DNA of 64,000 bases, from NCBI GenBank assembly GCA_002104985.1, contig MCGO01000044.1, positions 248,001 to 312,000 of the forward strand, read 5' to 3'. Shown here piece after piece: positions 62,640 to 64,000 of the stretch (positions are counted from its first letter, which is position 1; the number at the start of each line of letters is the position of its first letter). The position numbers and the translations under genes are program-made. This DNA comes from Rhizoclosmatium globosum (lineage: Eukaryota > Chytridiomycota > Chytridiomycetes > Chytridiales > Chytriomycetaceae). The notes below the pieces were generated by a model, which made no database searches, was not told the DNA's origin, and saw nothing but the letters and a program-made list of their open reading frames with translations.

Positions 62640-64000
62640 ATGGCCGACGAAATAGCAGCACAAGTGATCGCCCAGGTTTGTCACCCGTTTTCCCTTTGTT
62701 TGCATTAAGTGTGCAATATGTAGGAGCTTGAAGGGCTTCAAGCAGAGCTTCCGCCTTTCTTTTCAATTAAACGTAGTGAGGGCAGCCGGTTTTTGTGGAG
62801 GGCTGTTCTGTCTCCGCCTACTGCGTCACCCCCCCTCGCTTTCGATTTTGTGTATCCTCGAGACTATCCTGCTCGCCCTGTATTGGTCCGATGCAGGTCG
62901 CCTGTTGACCATCCACTCATTGCCGAATGTGTAGATCCATCCTCCTGCCGCATTCACCATCACAGGCCCTGTGACCAGTTTGAAATTCCCCTGAAATGGA
63001 AGCCAGGAAGTCCAAGCACGTCCATTGGTTTGTTCCTGTCGTTGCTGCTTTAAACAAACTTAACTCTCACATAGTGATTGCCGTTATATACCGTGCTGTT
63101 GACAAGCCACTATCATTTTTCAAAGAATATGTTGCAGAGCAAAAAGAGAGGTTACGTCAGATGCGTGATCAAATTGAATTGACTCGCCATCAAGTTCAAC
63201 TGGCTGCACTCCAATCAGAGCCAATACTGGCAATAATCAAGAAGATCCAACTTTCATTTCAAACCTTTATTGAGAATCACAATGCTTGGAGCACAGATTC
63301 TGTAAACCGATTTCGGGATTTAGTTGTTGCCTTTGACAATGGAATTGTGGGATGGATTCAATCACTAGGCAAACTGGCCAGTTCTGCCTTTTCTGATGAT
63401 TTTGCACATGCAGCAGAGAAAGTACCAGAATTTATCCATGATAATACTGTTCTTGCAATTGAGGTTAGGGAGGGCAAAACTGCAGCTCTTCAATTGTTAC
63501 AAGAGGAACAATCAGAGTTTGGGAAAATTTCTAATCAATTACTTCACCTCACAGGACAAGTAAGCTCTCTGTAGACTAATAGAATGCTAATTTTCAACAA
63601 GCTGAACTCAATTGAGAAAAAGGCAGTGGCAGCTTTGTATTCTGGAAGACTTGAAACTGTTTTAGGAAAGCTGAAGAAAACAAGCACTGTTTGGCGACTA
63701 CGTCGCAATGTGCCTTGTTTTGCAAAAGTGACTGAAAAGTGGCTTCAATTCTTTTCAGCAGCTCTTATTTTGAATATGCAGGCACAATATAAAACAGGGA
63801 GACGTTATCTTCCTGCATTGACAGGTAAATGAATAATCTGTGATCTCATAAACTAAGTTTTTTGCCTTCAGAATTCTCTTCACATTCTTCAACTGTTGCT
63901 TTCACAGCAACTGGTTATCCTTATTTAGCAGAACCATTCCCATCTGAAGTGCCAGATTGTTTCAAATCTCCTGAATTTCAAGGAGGTGAACATATAATAT
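62640..64000 (+). CDS. Protein with UBC/RWD-like N-terminus and helical body, runs off right edge
   Basis: Exons 62640-62675, 62724-63019, 63069-63560 and about 63604-63824, then from 63873 to the edge; the frames join (phases 0, 1, 0, 1). Residues about 13-110 resemble the ubiquitin-conjugating fold: RFLWRAVLSPPTASPP, then FDFVYPRDYPARPVLVRC (the E2 pattern of a strand, aromatic-x-x-P-x-x-YP-x-x-P-P), then HPLIAE, and LKWKPGSPSTSI in the position of the E2 KW-x-P helix start. Several Cys lie between, but the HPN...C-L/D catalytic context is not clear. The rest is long helices (KEYVAEQKERLRQMRDQIEL, VREGKTAALQLLQEEQSEFG). E2-like or RWD scaffold function is inference. The gene continues past the window. 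Confidence 0.5.

Overview
The window is nuclear DNA of a fungus, most likely a zoosporic, early-diverging one such as a chytrid. The reasons are: genes on both strands split by many 30-110 bp GT-AG introns with ACTAAC/CTAAC-type branch sites; a bifunctional fungal-type aminodeoxychorismate synthase; calcineurin A with the fungal/animal layout; a methionine synthase reductase, which normally accompanies a cobalamin-dependent methionine synthase and is absent from most yeasts and moulds; and expanded ankyrin-Sel1 and alpha-kinase-like genes. No RNA gene, CRISPR array or bacterial operon was seen. Exon ends were read by eye and most were checked for reading-frame continuity.

Layout. 1-5.8 kb is a decayed, repeatedly duplicated zone: the edge of an unknown gene, two related BRCT-like gene remnants, and two relics of the 5' end of the nucleoside transporter that survives intact at 9.2 kb. 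5.8-26.3 kb is an ordinary gene-dense core: aminodeoxychorismate synthase (-), ENT transporter (+), methionine synthase reductase (+), three related small membrane proteins (+), an MCT-type MFS transporter (-), an SLC25-like membrane protein (+), an unknown C-terminally anchored protein (+), calcineurin A (+) and a Cys-rich, GPI-like surface protein (+).

26.3-61.8 kb is an accessory region built from a repeated module: PPR-like mitochondrial gene (-), proline iminopeptidase (+), ankyrin-Sel1 gene (-), inverted proline iminopeptidase pseudogene (-). Copy A (about 30.68-39.53 kb) is intact apart from its pseudogene. Copy B (about 52.07-61.8 kb) is a recent direct duplicate that has decayed: a nonsense codon and a Mutator-like transposase insertion break the PPR-like gene, and a deletion removes the first half of the ankyrin-Sel1 gene, while its iminopeptidase stays intact. 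A related but more diverged ankyrin-Sel1 gene at 26.7-30.4 kb is flanked by scraps of the PPR-like gene.

Between the two copies lies a cargo island (39.5-52.0 kb). It has two unrecognised genes, a 14-exon multi-EF-hand protein whose introns are all phase 0, an alpha-kinase-like protein with Cys-rich fingers, a zinc-finger plus DDE-integrase gene with a frameshift, a LINE endonuclease scrap, and a 1.3 kb array of a 21-bp minisatellite with a higher-order repeat. A short copy of the same array lies in inverted orientation at 44.7 kb, so the alpha-kinase and integrase genes sit between inverted arrays. The window ends inside a gene (62.6 kb onward) with a UBC/RWD-like N-terminus followed by a long helical region.

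How the genes relate: the core genes serve folate, methionine and nucleoside metabolism, transport, calcium signalling and the cell surface. The accessory region looks like a site of repeated duplication and mobile-element capture rather than one pathway.
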